A DNA stretch of 64,000 nt from Stutzerimonas stutzeri (GTDB lineage Bacteria; Pseudomonadota; Gammaproteobacteria; Pseudomonadales; Pseudomonadaceae): NCBI RefSeq assembly GCF_000935215.1, contig NZ_JXXD01000015.1:1-64000 (forward strand), read 5' to 3'. Shown piece by piece: positions 11,934 through 22,097 of the stretch. A program made the translations under genes and the position numbers. Each line of letters opens with the position of its first letter. The stretch's first letter is position 1. The notes beneath the pieces are model-generated. The model worked only from the letters and a program-made list of their open reading frames with translations. It searched no databases and was not told the origin of the DNA.

Positions 11934-12055
11934 CAAAGGGGACACACTGCCCGCGCCGTCCGTTCCGCTGGCTGCCGCGCATGCTTGCGCAGCGCGGCCA
12001 AAACAGTCGAAACGACGCTGGCGTGGCGTGATCAGACCGCCACGCCACCCTTCAC

Positions 12056-13873
12056 TCAGCCCTCGATCTCTATCAAGACATCGCCCGGGTTCACCCGGTC
12101 ACCTTTGGCGACATGCACGGCCTTGACCGTTCCGCTCATGGGCGCCTGAATCTCGGTTTCCATCTTCATCGCTTCGCTGATCAGTACGGCCTGGCCAGCC
12201 TTGACCACGTCGCCTTCCTTGACCAGCACGTCGACCACGTTGCCCGGCATGCTGGTGCTGACGTCGCCCGGACCGCTGGCCTGCTTGCGCTGGCTGCCGC
12301 CGCTGCCGCCGACGAAGTTGTTCAATGGCTCGAACACCACCTCTTCCGGCATGCCGTCGATGGAAAGGAAGAAGTGCCGCTTGCCTTCGCCCTTGACGCC
12401 GACACCGGTGATATCCACGCGGTAGGTTTCGCCATGCACGTCGATGACGAACTCGGTCGGCACGCCCTGCCCGCCTGCAGCGGTCGCGGTGCTGCCGTCA
12501 GGGATCGGCAGCAGTGTTTCCGGTACCAGCGTACCGGCCTCACGCTCCTCGAGGAACTTGCGGCCGATGTCGGGAAACATGGCGTAGGTCAGCACGTCTT
12601 CTTCGGATCTGGCCAGCGCACCGACTTCCTGGCGCAGCTTGTCCAGCTCCGGCTTGATCAGGTCGGCCGGGCGCACGTCGATGATCTCTTCACCGCCGAT
12701 GGCCTGGCGCTGCAGCTTGGCGTCGATGGTGCCCGGCGCCTTGCCGTAGCGGCCCTGCAGGTAGAGCTTCACCTCGTTGGTAATGGTCTTGTAGCGCTCG
12801 CCGGCGAGCACGTTGAAGAACGCCTGGGTGCCGACGATCTGCGAGGTCGGGGTTACCAGCGGCGGGTAGCCGAGGTCCTTGCGCACGCGCGGAATCTCGG
12901 CCAGCACTTCATCCATGCGGTCGAGCGCACCCTGCTCCTTCAGCTGGTTGGCCAGGTTGGAAATCATCCCGCCCGGCACCTGGTTGACCTGCACACGGGT
13001 ATCGACGCCGGTGAATTCGCTTTCGAACTGGTGGTACTTCTTGCGCACCGCGTAGAAGTACAGGCCGATCTCCTGCAGCAGCTCCAGATCGAGGCCGGTG
13101 TCATAGGGCGTGCCGCGCAGCGCGGCAACCATGGATTCAGTGCCGGGATGACTGGTGCCCCAGGCCATGGAGGAAATGGCGGTGTCGATGTGGTCGGCGC
13201 CGTTCTCGATGGCTTTCAGCTGGCACATGCTGGCGACGCCAGCCGTGTCGTGGGAGTGAATGAACACCGGCAGGTCGATCTCAGCCTTCAGCGCGCGCAC
13301 CAGCTCGCCGGTGGCAAACGGCGTGAGCAGGCCCGCCATGTCCTTGATGGCGATGGAATCGACGCCCATGCCGCGCATCGCCCGACCCTGCTCGACGAAC
13401 AACTCGACGGTATGCACCGGGCTGGTGGTGTAGGCGATGGTGCCCTGGGCGTGCTTGCCGGTCTTCTTCACGGCCTTGATCGCGGTTTCCAGGTTTCGCA
13501 CGTCGTTCATAGCGTCGAAGATGCGGAACACGTCGATGCCGTTCTGCGCCGCCTTGGCGCAGAACGCTTCGACCACATCATCGCTGTAATGGCGGTAGCC
13601 GAGCAAGTTCTGCCCGCGCAGCAGCATCTGTAGTCGGGTGTTGGGCAGCGCCGCCTTGAGCTGGCGCAGGCGCTCCCAGGGGTCTTCCTTGAGGAAGCGT
13701 ACGCAGGCGTCGAACGTGGCGCCGCCCCAGACTTCCAGCGACCAGTAGCCGACACGGTCGAGCTTTTCGCAGATCGGCAGCATGTCTTCAGTGCGCATGC
13801 GGGTGGCCAGCAGCGACTGATGGGCGTCACGCAGGATGGTGTCGGTAACGGTGATTTTCTTCTGAGCAGTCAT
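12056..13873 (-). CDS. pycB: Pyruvate carboxylase subunit B (carboxyltransferase + biotin carrier; OadA-like)
   Basis: The 605-residue protein has an N-terminal HMGL-like TIM barrel (DTILRDAHQSLLATRMRTEDM, metal-binding HSHDTAG), a conserved carboxyltransferase region and a C-terminal biotinyl domain. The biotin lysine is in EAMKMET (Lys570). It transfers carboxyl from biotin to pyruvate, giving oxaloacetate. Together with PycA upstream it forms the two-subunit pyruvate carboxylase known from P. aeruginosa. An oxaloacetate decarboxylase role is unlikely because no OadB membrane subunit is present and a biotin carboxylase gene adjoins. Confidence 0.93.
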   Translation of the reverse strand: MTAQKKITVTDTILRDAHQSLLATRMRTEDMLPICEKLDRVGYWSLEVWGGATFDACVRFLKEDPWERLRQLKAALPNTRLQMLLRGQNLLGYRHYSDDVVEAFCAKAAQNGIDVFRIFDAMNDVRNLETAIKAVKKTGKHAQGTIAYTTSPVHTVELFVEQGRAMRGMGVDSIAIKDMAGLLTPFATGELVRALKAEIDLPVFIHSHDTAGVASMCQLKAIENGADHIDTAISSMAWGTSHPGTESMVAALRGTPYDTGLDLELLQEIGLYFYAVRKKYHQFESEFTGVDTRVQVNQVPGGMISNLANQLKEQGALDRMDEVLAEIPRVRKDLGYPPLVTPTSQIVGTQAFFNVLAGERYKTITNEVKLYLQGRYGKAPGTIDAKLQRQAIGGEEIIDVRPADLIKPELDKLRQEVGALARSEEDVLTYAMFPDIGRKFLEEREAGTLVPETLLPIPDGSTATAAGGQGVPTEFVIDVHGETYRVDITGVGVKGEGKRHFFLSIDGMPEEVVFEPLNNFVGGSGGSQRKQASGPGDVSTSMPGNVVDVLVKEGDVVKAGQAVLISEAMKMETEIQAPMSGTVKAVHVAKGDRVNPGDVLIEIEG

Positions 13874-13883
13874 GGTTCGTTCC

Positions 13884-15299
<1,416 letters not shown>

Positions 15300-15427
15300 G
15301 CTGTCTTTCCTCGGATCGTTGAGCAGGGGACCCGCGTGCGGGTCATGATCACTCGCATTTGCAACGAGCCGTTTCACCCTACGCCCGCTGGGGGGATTAC
15401 TGAAAATGAATAATTGTTTGCTTGAGA

Positions 15428-15443
15428 ATAAGTAATTACTTAT
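15428..15443. promoter_or_regulatory. 16 bp perfect palindrome in the pycA/LysR intergenic region
   Basis: A perfect palindrome (ATAAGTAATTACTTAT) lies in an AT-rich patch 130 bp from the pycA start and 95 bp from the LysR start. It is a strong candidate operator for the divergent LysR regulator. AT-rich hexamers suitable for promoters overlap it. Confidence 0.5.
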
Positions 15444-15535
15444 AGATACACCCTGAGCAGCACTAATCTGGCCGAACGGTCAGCGCCGCCGGCAACGGTG
15501 CAACGGGGCTACGCTTCAATAATTTTGCGGAGAAC

Positions 15536-16498
15536 GTGATGCGAAAATCGCTGATGCGCATGACATTGCGCCAGCTTCAGGTATTTCGCGCCGTGTGCGA
15601 AACGCACTCATACAGCCGTGCCGCCGAGGAAATGGCACTGACCCAGCCCGCCGTCAGTTTGCAGATTCGGCAGCTCGAGGAACTGGTCGGTCAACCGCTT
15701 TTCGAGTACCTCGGCAAGAAGCTCTACCTGACCGATGCGGCCGAGGCGCTACAGCGCGCCAGTACCGACATCTTCGGTCGCCTGGACAGCCTCGACATGC
15801 AGCTCTCGGATCTGCAGGGCTCGTTGCAGGGCCAGCTCAACCTGGCGGTGGAGTCCAGCGCCAAGTACGTCACGCCGCACCTGTTCGCCGCCTTCAAGCG
15901 CCTGCACCCTGAGGTCAGCCTGCAGCTGGTGGTGGTCAACCATGCCCAGGCGGTCAAGCGCCTGTCGGTGAGCCGTGACGACCTGCTGATCATGTCTCAG
16001 GTGCCTACCGACATGGACCTGGAGTTCATGCCCTTCCTGAACAACCCGATCATCGCCGTGGCGCCACCCGACCATCCGCTGTGCAACGCCGCCACACTGT
16101 CCCTGCAGGACCTCACGGACTATCCCCTGCTGGTGCGTGAGCCAGGCTCGGGCACGCGACGGGCCGGCGAGGACTACCTGCGCCAGAAGCGCGCGCATTT
16201 CGCGCAGAGCATTCAGGTCGCCTCGCTGGATGCGCTGCGCGAATGCGTGGTGGCCGGGCTCGGCCTGGCGCTGCTGCCGCGCCATGCGGTGCATCTGGAG
16301 CTGGCCAGCGGGCTGCTACGCGAGCTGCCGGTCGAGGAATTGCCGCTGTATCGCAGCTGGTGCGTGGTGCATTCGCGCGGCAAGCGCCTGAGTCCGGTAG
16401 CCCAGGCGTTCTTCGCCTTCCTCCGTGAAGAGCGCGCGCAGATCAGTGCGCTGGCGGAGCGCTTCGCCGGCTCGCCGACGACGAGCGCAGCGAGCTGA
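15536..16498 (+). CDS. pycR: LysR-family regulator of pyruvate carboxylase (PycR-like)
   Basis: This 320-residue LysR protein has an N-terminal winged helix (MTLRQLQVFRAVCETHSYSRAAEEMALTQPAVSLQIRQLEE, described here in parts) and a C-terminal effector domain of the CbbR/CysB-like type. It is divergent from pycA-pycB, the arrangement seen for PycR in P. aeruginosa, from which the name is taken. Adjacent starts GTG (15536) and ATG (15539) share the same ribosome binding site; another ATG at 15554 is possible. A perfect 16 bp palindrome lies upstream. Confidence 0.82.
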   Translation: MMRKSLMRMTLRQLQVFRAVCETHSYSRAAEEMALTQPAVSLQIRQLEELVGQPLFEYLGKKLYLTDAAEALQRASTDIFGRLDSLDMQLSDLQGSLQGQLNLAVESSAKYVTPHLFAAFKRLHPEVSLQLVVVNHAQAVKRLSVSRDDLLIMSQVPTDMDLEFMPFLNNPIIAVAPPDHPLCNAATLSLQDLTDYPLLVREPGSGTRRAGEDYLRQKRAHFAQSIQVASLDALRECVVAGLGLALLPRHAVHLELASGLLRELPVEELPLYRSWCVVHSRGKRLSPVAQAFFAFLREERAQISALAERFAGSPTTSAAS

Positions 16499-16655
16499 TC
16501 ACCAGCGCATCGGCGTAGTCGTTCAACTCGGCATGCAGCTGACGCTGCTCGGTATAGCTTTCGATGGCGCGGCGGAAACGCATGCGCCGCTCATCCTGCT
16601 GTTTGCGACGGGACTTGCTGTCGAGCTGGCTGCTGTCGTCGGTGTGCCGGAGCAT
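16443..16655 (-). CDS. Small basic protein, PA3496-like (putative)
   Basis: This 70-residue, highly charged protein carries the segment SKSRRKQQDERRMRFRRAIESY. That resembles a family of small Pseudomonas proteins annotated after PA3496 as putative envelope-associated proteins. A GGGAG ribosome binding site sits 9 nt before the ATG. The 3' end overlaps the end of the LysR gene by 56 nt on the opposite strand. Function is unknown, and the family assignment is from memory of the motif. Confidence 0.55.
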   Translation of the reverse strand: MLRHTDDSSQLDSKSRRKQQDERRMRFRRAIESYTEQRQLHAELNDYADALVISSLRSSSASRRSAPPAH

Positions 16656-16756
16656 GAGGCGATCTCCCAGAACAGGTAAGGAGAGATCAGCATCGACGTC
16701 ATGGATGACAAACTGAAGTCAGGGCGATTACGCGACCGTGAAGGTGCAGCGGCGCC

Positions 16757-17623
16757 TCAGTCGTCGTGCGTCTTGACCTTCTGCGGCGACAGGCGAAGGC
16801 TGCGCAGGCTGCGCTTCACGCTCTTGAGGTGATTGACCAGACTCGGTCCGCGCGCCATGGCAACACCCATCGCCAGCACGTCGATCACTACCAAGTGAGC
16901 GATACGCGAGGTCAGCGGGGTGTAGATCTCGGTGTCTTCCTGTACGTCGATTGCCAGGTTGATGGTGGCCAGCTCGGCCAGCGGCGTCTGGCTCGGGCAC
17001 AGGGTGATGAGCGTCGCGCCGGATTCACGCACCACGTTGGCGGTGATCAGCAGATCCTTGGAGCGCCCGGACTGCGAGATGCAGATCGCCACGTCGGTGG
17101 GCTTGAGCGTCACCGCCGACATGGCCTGCATGTGCGGATCGGAATAGGCGGCAGCTGACAGCAGCAGGCGGAAGAATTTGTGCTGGGCGTCGGTGGCCAC
17201 CGCGCCGGATGCGCCGAAACCGTAGAACTCCACGCGCTCGGCCTTAGCCATGGCAGCGATGGCGCGCTGCAGCGCTTCGGGGTCGAGCCGCTCGCGCACT
17301 TCCATCAGGGTGTGCAGCGTGGTGTCGAAGATCTTCAAGGCGAAGTCGGCCACCGAATCGTTCTCGCTGATGGCGAACTGACCGAAGCTGGCGCCAGCCG
17401 CCAGGCTCTGCGCCAGTTTGAGCTTGAGATCCTGAAAACCCAGGCAACCGATGGCGCGACAGAAACGCACGATGGTGGGTTCGCTGACGCCGACCACGTG
17501 GGCCAGGTCGGCCATGGAGCTGTGCATCACCGACGCCGGATCGAGCAGGACATGGTCGGCCACTTTCAGCTCCGACTTCCGTAGCAGGCTTCTGGATTGG
17601 GCGATGTGCTGCAGCAGATTCAC
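16757..17623 (-). CDS. RpiR/HexR-family transcriptional regulator
   Basis: The 288-residue protein has the RpiR N-terminal helix-turn-helix (about 1-77, with SSMADLAHVVGVSEPTIVRFCRAIGC) and a C-terminal SIS sugar-phosphate domain (about 120-260, FYGFGASGAVATDAQHKF and CISQSGRSKDLL). HexR represses zwf and Entner-Doudoroff genes and responds to KDPG in pseudomonads. This gene is divergent from zwf, with a candidate operator between them. Pseudomonads may carry two such paralogues, so the symbol hexR is not assigned. Confidence 0.88.
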   Translation of the reverse strand: MNLLQHIAQSRSLLRKSELKVADHVLLDPASVMHSSMADLAHVVGVSEPTIVRFCRAIGCLGFQDLKLKLAQSLAAGASFGQFAISENDSVADFALKIFDTTLHTLMEVRERLDPEALQRAIAAMAKAERVEFYGFGASGAVATDAQHKFFRLLLSAAAYSDPHMQAMSAVTLKPTDVAICISQSGRSKDLLITANVVRESGATLITLCPSQTPLAELATINLAIDVQEDTEIYTPLTSRIAHLVVIDVLAMGVAMARGPSLVNHLKSVKRSLRSLRLSPQKVKTHDD

Positions 17624-17695
17624 GTTCCGGACTCGCTATGCTCTCGTCTGATGGCTTTGCTCGGGCGCGATCGACGCCGCTCAGCCGTCAGCGGG

Positions 17696-17723
17696 TTGTA
17701 GTGGGGCGGTAGTTATACTACAA
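17696..17723. promoter_or_regulatory. HexR-like operator in the regulator/zwf intergenic region
   Basis: TTGTAG at 17696-17701 and CTACAA at 17718-17723 form an inverted pair. Read on the minus strand, the inner part (TTGTAGTATAACTAC) resembles the TTGTAATTAAATTACA-type site bound by HexR in pseudomonads. It lies 43 bp upstream of zwf and 73 bp upstream of the regulator start, suited to control both. Confidence 0.5.
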
Positions 17724-17765
17724 GCCTCGCCACGACGCCCATTTTTTGGCCCTGGGAGAGAATCG

Positions 17766-19208
17766 ATGTCGATATCCTGTGACATGCTCGTGTTCGGCGG
17801 GACCGGTGACCTGACGCTGCACAAACTGCTTCCGGCGCTCTACCACCTGCACCGTGACGGGCGCCTGCACGCCGACGTACGGATACTCGCCCTGGCGCGC
17901 AAAAAGCTCGACCGCGACGGCTACCTGGCCCTGGCCGAGCGGCATTGCCGCGCGCAGGTCGCCCGCAGCGACTTCAGCCCTGACACCTGGCAGGCCTTTG
18001 CCCAGCGCCTGGACTATTTCGCCATGGACGCCAACCAGCGCGGCGACTACGTGCGCCTTGCCCATCACCTCGGTCAGGCCGACGGCCGTGTGCGGGTGTA
18101 CTACCTGGCGACCGCGCCGGATCTGTTTGAACCCATCGCCGCCAACCTGGAAAGCGCCGGGCTGGCCGGTGACGATGCGCGCATCGTGCTGGAAAAGCCG
18201 ATCGGCCATTCGCTGGACTCGGCGCTGGAAATCAACGAATCGATCGGTGCCGTGTTCCCCGAGTCGCGCATCTACCGGATCGATCACTACCTGGGCAAGG
18301 AAACGGTGCAGAACCTCATGGCGCTGCGCTTCGCCAACGCGCTGTTCGAGCCGATCTGGCGCTCCGGGCATATCGACCACGTGCAGATCACCGTCGCCGA
18401 AACCCTCGGCGTGGAGAACCGCGGCGGCTACTACGACAACGCCGGCGCGATGCGCGACATGCTGCAGAACCACCTCCTGCAGCTGCTCTGCCTGGTGGCA
18501 ATGGAGGCGCCGGTGCGTTTCGATGCCAAGCACATCCGCGGCGAGAAGGTGAAGGTGCTCGAGGCGCTGAAGCCGATCACCGGCAACGACGTGCTGGACA
18601 AGACCGTGCGCGGCCAATACGGCGCCGGCCGCATCGGTGGCCACGACGTGCAGGCCTACTACTTCGAGCCGAACATCGACAACGACAGCGACACCGAAAC
18701 CTTCGTCGCGGTGAAGGCCGAGATCGACAACTGGCGCTGGGCTGGTGTGCCCTTCTACCTGCGCACCGGCAAGCGCATGGCGCGCAAGCGCTCGGAGATC
18801 ATCATCACCTTCAAACAGGTGCCGCACCTGCTGTTCAGCAAGGGTGAAGTGAACCGCCTGGTGATCAGCCTGCAGCCGGAAGAAAGCATCAGCCTGCAGC
18901 TGATGGCCAAGGCACCCGGCAAGGGCATGCAGCTGGAACCGGTGGAGCTGGATCTGAACCTGGCGCACGCCTTCAGCAGCACCCGTCGCTGGGAAGCCTA
19001 CGAGCGGCTGCTGCTGGATGTGATCGAAGGCGACTCCACGCTGTTCATGCGCCGTGACGAGGTCGAGGCGGCCTGGAACTGGGTCGATCCGATCCTGCGC
19101 GGCTGGCACAGCTACTACCGCAAGCCGCGCCCCTATCCGGCCGGCGAGGACGGCCCGGAACAGGCCCATCAATTCATCGAACGCCAGGGTCATCGCTGGT
19201 GGCAATGA
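17766..19208 (+). CDS. zwf: Glucose-6-phosphate 1-dehydrogenase
   Basis: The enzyme oxidises glucose-6-phosphate to 6-phosphogluconolactone with NAD(P)+. It has 480 residues, the family length. The N-terminal dinucleotide-binding motif is FGGTGDLT (residues 10-17), and the substrate/active-site signature RIDHYLGKE is at 171-179. The C-terminal domain begins near NANIDNDS-type residues. No edd, glk or pgl gene follows, so this is a stand-alone zwf copy divergent from a HexR-like regulator. It feeds the Entner-Doudoroff and pentose phosphate routes. Confidence 0.95.
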   Translation: MSISCDMLVFGGTGDLTLHKLLPALYHLHRDGRLHADVRILALARKKLDRDGYLALAERHCRAQVARSDFSPDTWQAFAQRLDYFAMDANQRGDYVRLAHHLGQADGRVRVYYLATAPDLFEPIAANLESAGLAGDDARIVLEKPIGHSLDSALEINESIGAVFPESRIYRIDHYLGKETVQNLMALRFANALFEPIWRSGHIDHVQITVAETLGVENRGGYYDNAGAMRDMLQNHLLQLLCLVAMEAPVRFDAKHIRGEKVKVLEALKPITGNDVLDKTVRGQYGAGRIGGHDVQAYYFEPNIDNDSDTETFVAVKAEIDNWRWAGVPFYLRTGKRMARKRSEIIITFKQVPHLLFSKGEVNRLVISLQPEESISLQLMAKAPGKGMQLEPVELDLNLAHAFSSTRRWEAYERLLLDVIEGDSTLFMRRDEVEAAWNWVDPILRGWHSYYRKPRPYPAGEDGPEQAHQFIERQGHRWWQ

Positions 19209-19771
19209 AGTTGTCTGGCACAACTTCCGACAACTTCGCCACAGCCCCCGTATAACGCGAGATAGAGCGGATCGGTAGACTTTCTGAAATCATCGATCGC
19301 GGCCACCACAACTACGCCGAGCAACTAGCTCGGCCGTGGCCAGATCGCGCCGACATACAGACGTCACATCAGCGAAATATCATCGGTAGTTCACGCCGCC
19401 ATTTAGCGCTATTTCCGCGTCGATTCTCAGCCTGATTCTTCCCCGCACACTTATCCGCAGCACACCATGCCCAACAGCGCGTGCATGACGAACGATTCGG
19501 GCATCGCTCAACCACCGCAAATCCAGCATTCATGCTGCTTTCAGCTACGTCATGGCCACTCAAGGCGAACTTCTGTGCATCACTGCCATCGAACTTCTCG
19601 CGGCACTCCTGAAACTTCCCCTTAACTATCAGCCTTCACCGCCAGCCTGGCGAAATGAAACAGACTGAAACATCCACGGCGCAATCGCCGTAATTACGCG
19701 GGATCGAGCGATATATGCAGCGCTCTTAACTTCGCATATTCAGAAGTTCGGGTTGAGAAACTTCTCCGGAT
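19209..19771. other. 563 bp non-coding region upstream of ectA
   Basis: No gene with a credible start and codon pattern is visible here. The stretch is lower in GC than its neighbours. Its right end holds the ectA promoter candidate and an AGAAGTT/AACTTCT inverted repeat (19742-19765). The remainder shows no recognisable RNA gene, repeat or terminator after zwf. Confidence 0.5.
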
Positions 19772-19782
19772 ATGCCTACCCT
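19753..19782 (+). promoter_or_regulatory. Candidate osmoregulated sigma-70 promoter of the ect operon
   Basis: TTGAGA (19753-19758) and TACCCT (19777-19782) are separated by 18 bp with a GC-containing spacer. This weak, GC-rich -10 is what is described for osmotically induced ect promoters of pseudomonads. The -10 overlaps the first codons of the longest ectA frame, so if this promoter is correct the ectA start must be downstream. Confidence 0.5.
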
Positions 19783-20353
19783 AAAAAGGAATTCAATCAA
19801 CAACCCCAAAGGCATTGTTTTGAGTTTCCCTACCGTAGTGCTCCGTCGCCCAACCGACGGCGACGGTTACAACCTGCATCAGCTGGTGGCGCGCTGCCAG
19901 CCCCTCGATACCAATTCGGTCTACTGCAACCTGCTGCAGTGCTCCGATTTCGCCGACACCGCCATCGCCGCAGAGAACGCCCAGGGCGAACTGGTTGGTT
20001 TCATCTCGGGTTACCGCCCCCCTGCCCGCCCGGACACCCTGTTCGTCTGGCAGGTCGCCGTCGATAGTTCGATGCGCGGCCAGGGCCTGGCCCTGCGCAT
20101 GCTGCTCGCGCTGACGGCCCGTGTGGCCCGTGAGCACGACGTGCGCTTCATGGAAACCACCATTTCCCCGGACAACGCGGCGTCGCAGGCACTGTTCAAG
20201 CGGGCATTCGATCGGCTGGGTGCCGACTGCACCACGCGCACGCTGTTCTCCCGCGCCGCGCACTTTGGCGGTCAGCACGAGGACGAGGTGCTCTACCGCG
20301 CCGGCCCGTTCACCGTTTCCCATCTAGAAGAAGAGCTCAAGGAGCACGCATGA
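19772..20353 (+). CDS. ectA: L-2,4-diaminobutyrate N-gamma-acetyltransferase
   Basis: This is the second step of ectoine synthesis: acetylation of diaminobutyrate by acetyl-CoA. It is a GNAT-fold protein of up to 193 residues. [20 protein letters not shown] carries the acetyl-CoA pyrophosphate loop (RGQGLA). The Asn/Ser region ([14 protein letters not shown]) is typical of EctA. The start is uncertain. The ATG at 19772 lacks a ribosome binding site and overlaps a promoter -10. A TTG at 19820 has AAAGG 7 nt upstream and gives 177 residues that begin at the conserved region. It overlaps ectB by 4 nt. Confidence 0.93.
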   Translation: MPTLKRNSINNPKGIVLSFPTVVLRRPTDGDGYNLHQLVARCQPLDTNSVYCNLLQCSDFADTAIAAENAQGELVGFISGYRPPARPDTLFVWQVAVDSSMRGQGLALRMLLALTARVAREHDVRFMETTISPDNAASQALFKRAFDRLGADCTTRTLFSRAAHFGGQHEDEVLYRAGPFTVSHLEEELKEHA

Positions 20354-21627
20354 AAACTTTTGAACTGAACGAATCCAAGGTTCGTAGCTACTGCCGTTCC
20401 TTCCCCGTGGTCTTCAACCAGGCCCAGGGTGCCGAACTGGTCACCAGAGACGGCAAGCGTTACATCGACTTCCTCGCCGGTGCCGGCACGCTCAACTACG
20501 GGCACAACCACCCGGTACTCAAGAAGGCGCTACTCGAGTACATCCAGAACGACGGCATCACCCATGGCCTGGACATGTACACCGCAGCCAAGGAGCGTTT
20601 CCTCGAAACCTTCAACCGCCTGATCCTCGAACCGCGCGGCATGGGCGACTACCGCATGCAGTTCACCGGCCCGACCGGCACCAACGCGGTCGAAGCGGCG
20701 ATGAAGCTGGCGCGCAAGGTCACCGGGCGCAACAACATCATCAGCTTCACTAACGGCTTCCACGGCTGCAGCATCGGCGCGCTGGCCGCGACCGGCAACC
20801 AGCATCACCGCGGCGGCTCCGGCATCAGCCTCACCGATGTCAGCCGCATGCCGTACGCCAACTATTTCGGCGACAAGACCAACACCATCGGCATGATGGA
20901 CAAGCTGCTCTCCGACCCCTCCAGCGGCATCGACAAGCCGGCCGCGGTGATCGTCGAGGTGGTGCAGGGCGAAGGCGGTCTCAACACCGCGTCGACCGAG
21001 TGGATGCGCAAGCTCGACAAACTCTGCCGCAAGCACGAGATGCTGCTGATCGTCGATGACATCCAGGCCGGCTGCGGCCGCACCGGGACCTTCTTCAGCT
21101 TCGAGGAGATGGGCATCCATCCGGACATCGTGACCCTGTCCAAGTCGCTGTCCGGCTATGGCCTGCCATTCGCCATGGTGCTGCTGCGCCCAGAGCTGGA
21201 CCAGTGGAAGCCAGGCGAGCACAACGGCACCTTCCGCGGTAACAACCATGCGTTCGTCACCGCTGCCGCAGCCGTCGAGCATTTCTGGCAGAACGACGAG
21301 TTCGCCAACAGCGTGAAGGCCAAGGGCAAGCGCATCGCCGACGGCATGCAACGCATCGTCCGCCGCCACGGCCCGGATTCGCTGTTCCTCAAGGGCCGCG
21401 GAATGATGATCGGCATCAGCTGCCCGGATGGTGATATCGCCTCCGCCGTCTGCCGTCACGCCTTCGAGAACGGCCTGGTTATCGAAACCAGCGGCGCCCA
21501 CAGTGAAGTGGTCAAGTGTCTCTGCCCGCTAATCATCAGCGAAGAGCAGATCGACCGCGCACTCGCCATCCTCGACAAGGCCTTCGCCGCCGTGATGAGC
21601 GAGCAGACCGAAAACCAAGCTTCCTGA
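20350..21627 (+). CDS. ectB: L-2,4-diaminobutyrate transaminase
   Basis: This is the first step of ectoine synthesis: amination of aspartate-beta-semialdehyde with glutamate as donor. It is a class III PLP aminotransferase of 425 residues. The PLP lysine is Lys265 in [10 protein letters not shown]; the cofactor-binding [17 protein letters not shown] and [12 protein letters not shown] segments are intact. It starts at ATG overlapping the ectA stop, with AAGGAG upstream. The operon order ectA-ectB-ectC-ectD-ask supports the assignment. Confidence 0.96.
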   Translation: MKTFELNESKVRSYCRSFPVVFNQAQGAELVTRDGKRYIDFLAGAGTLNYGHNHPVLKKALLEYIQNDGITHGLDMYTAAKERFLETFNRLILEPRGMGDYRMQFTGPTGTNAVEAAMKLARKVTGRNNIISFTNGFHGCSIGALAATGNQHHRGGSGISLTDVSRMPYANYFGDKTNTIGMMDKLLSDPSSGIDKPAAVIVEVVQGEGGLNTASTEWMRKLDKLCRKHEMLLIVDDIQAGCGRTGTFFSFEEMGIHPDIVTLSKSLSGYGLPFAMVLLRPELDQWKPGEHNGTFRGNNHAFVTAAAAVEHFWQNDEFANSVKAKGKRIADGMQRIVRRHGPDSLFLKGRGMMIGISCPDGDIASAVCRHAFENGLVIETSGAHSEVVKCLCPLIISEEQIDRALAILDKAFAAVMSEQTENQAS

Positions 21628-21637
21628 GGTATTTGCA

Positions 21638-22039
21638 ATGATCGTCAGAACCCTCGCCGAGTGCGAGCAGACCGACCGCAAGGTCCACAGCAAGACCGGC
21701 ACCTGGGACAGCACCCGCCTGTTGCTCAAAGACGACAACATGGGTTTCTCGTTCCACATCACCACCATCTACGCCGGCAGCGAGACGCACATCCACTACC
21801 AGAACCATCTGGAGTCGGTGTACTGCATGAGCGGCAACGGCGAGATCGAGACCATCGCCGACGGCAAGATCTACAAGATCGAACCCGGCACGCTGTACAT
21901 CCTCGACAAGCACGACGAGCACCTGCTGCGTGGCGGTAGCGAGGACATGAAGATGGCCTGCGTCTTCAACCCGCCGCTCAACGGCAAGGAAGTGCATGAC
22001 GAGAGCGGCGTCTATCCGCTGGAGGCCGAAACCGTCTGA
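21638..22039 (+). CDS. ectC: L-ectoine synthase
   Basis: The enzyme closes the ring of N-gamma-acetyldiaminobutyrate to ectoine. It is a small cupin protein of 133 residues with the metal-binding cupin pattern ([23 protein letters not shown] and [14 protein letters not shown]). Start follows a GAGG ribosome binding site 10 nt after ectB. Normal length and no disrupted residues are seen. Confidence 0.96.
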   Translation: MIVRTLAECEQTDRKVHSKTGTWDSTRLLLKDDNMGFSFHITTIYAGSETHIHYQNHLESVYCMSGNGEIETIADGKIYKIEPGTLYILDKHDEHLLRGGSEDMKMACVFNPPLNGKEVHDESGVYPLEAETV

Positions 22040-22097
22040 TACCGGTTTACCGGGGCGGCCGCCGAGCCGCCCCCCATCACAAGAAAAGGAGGTAAGC

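Noticed and set aside
10747..12126. 459-residue frame opposite sbtA and sbtB
   Set aside because: Arg/Gln/His-rich antisense shadow; the SbtA membrane protein on the other strand is unambiguous.
19369..19563. Small minus-strand frame in the zwf-ectA gap
   Set aside because: No ribosome binding site and no recognisable features; composition resembles non-coding DNA.
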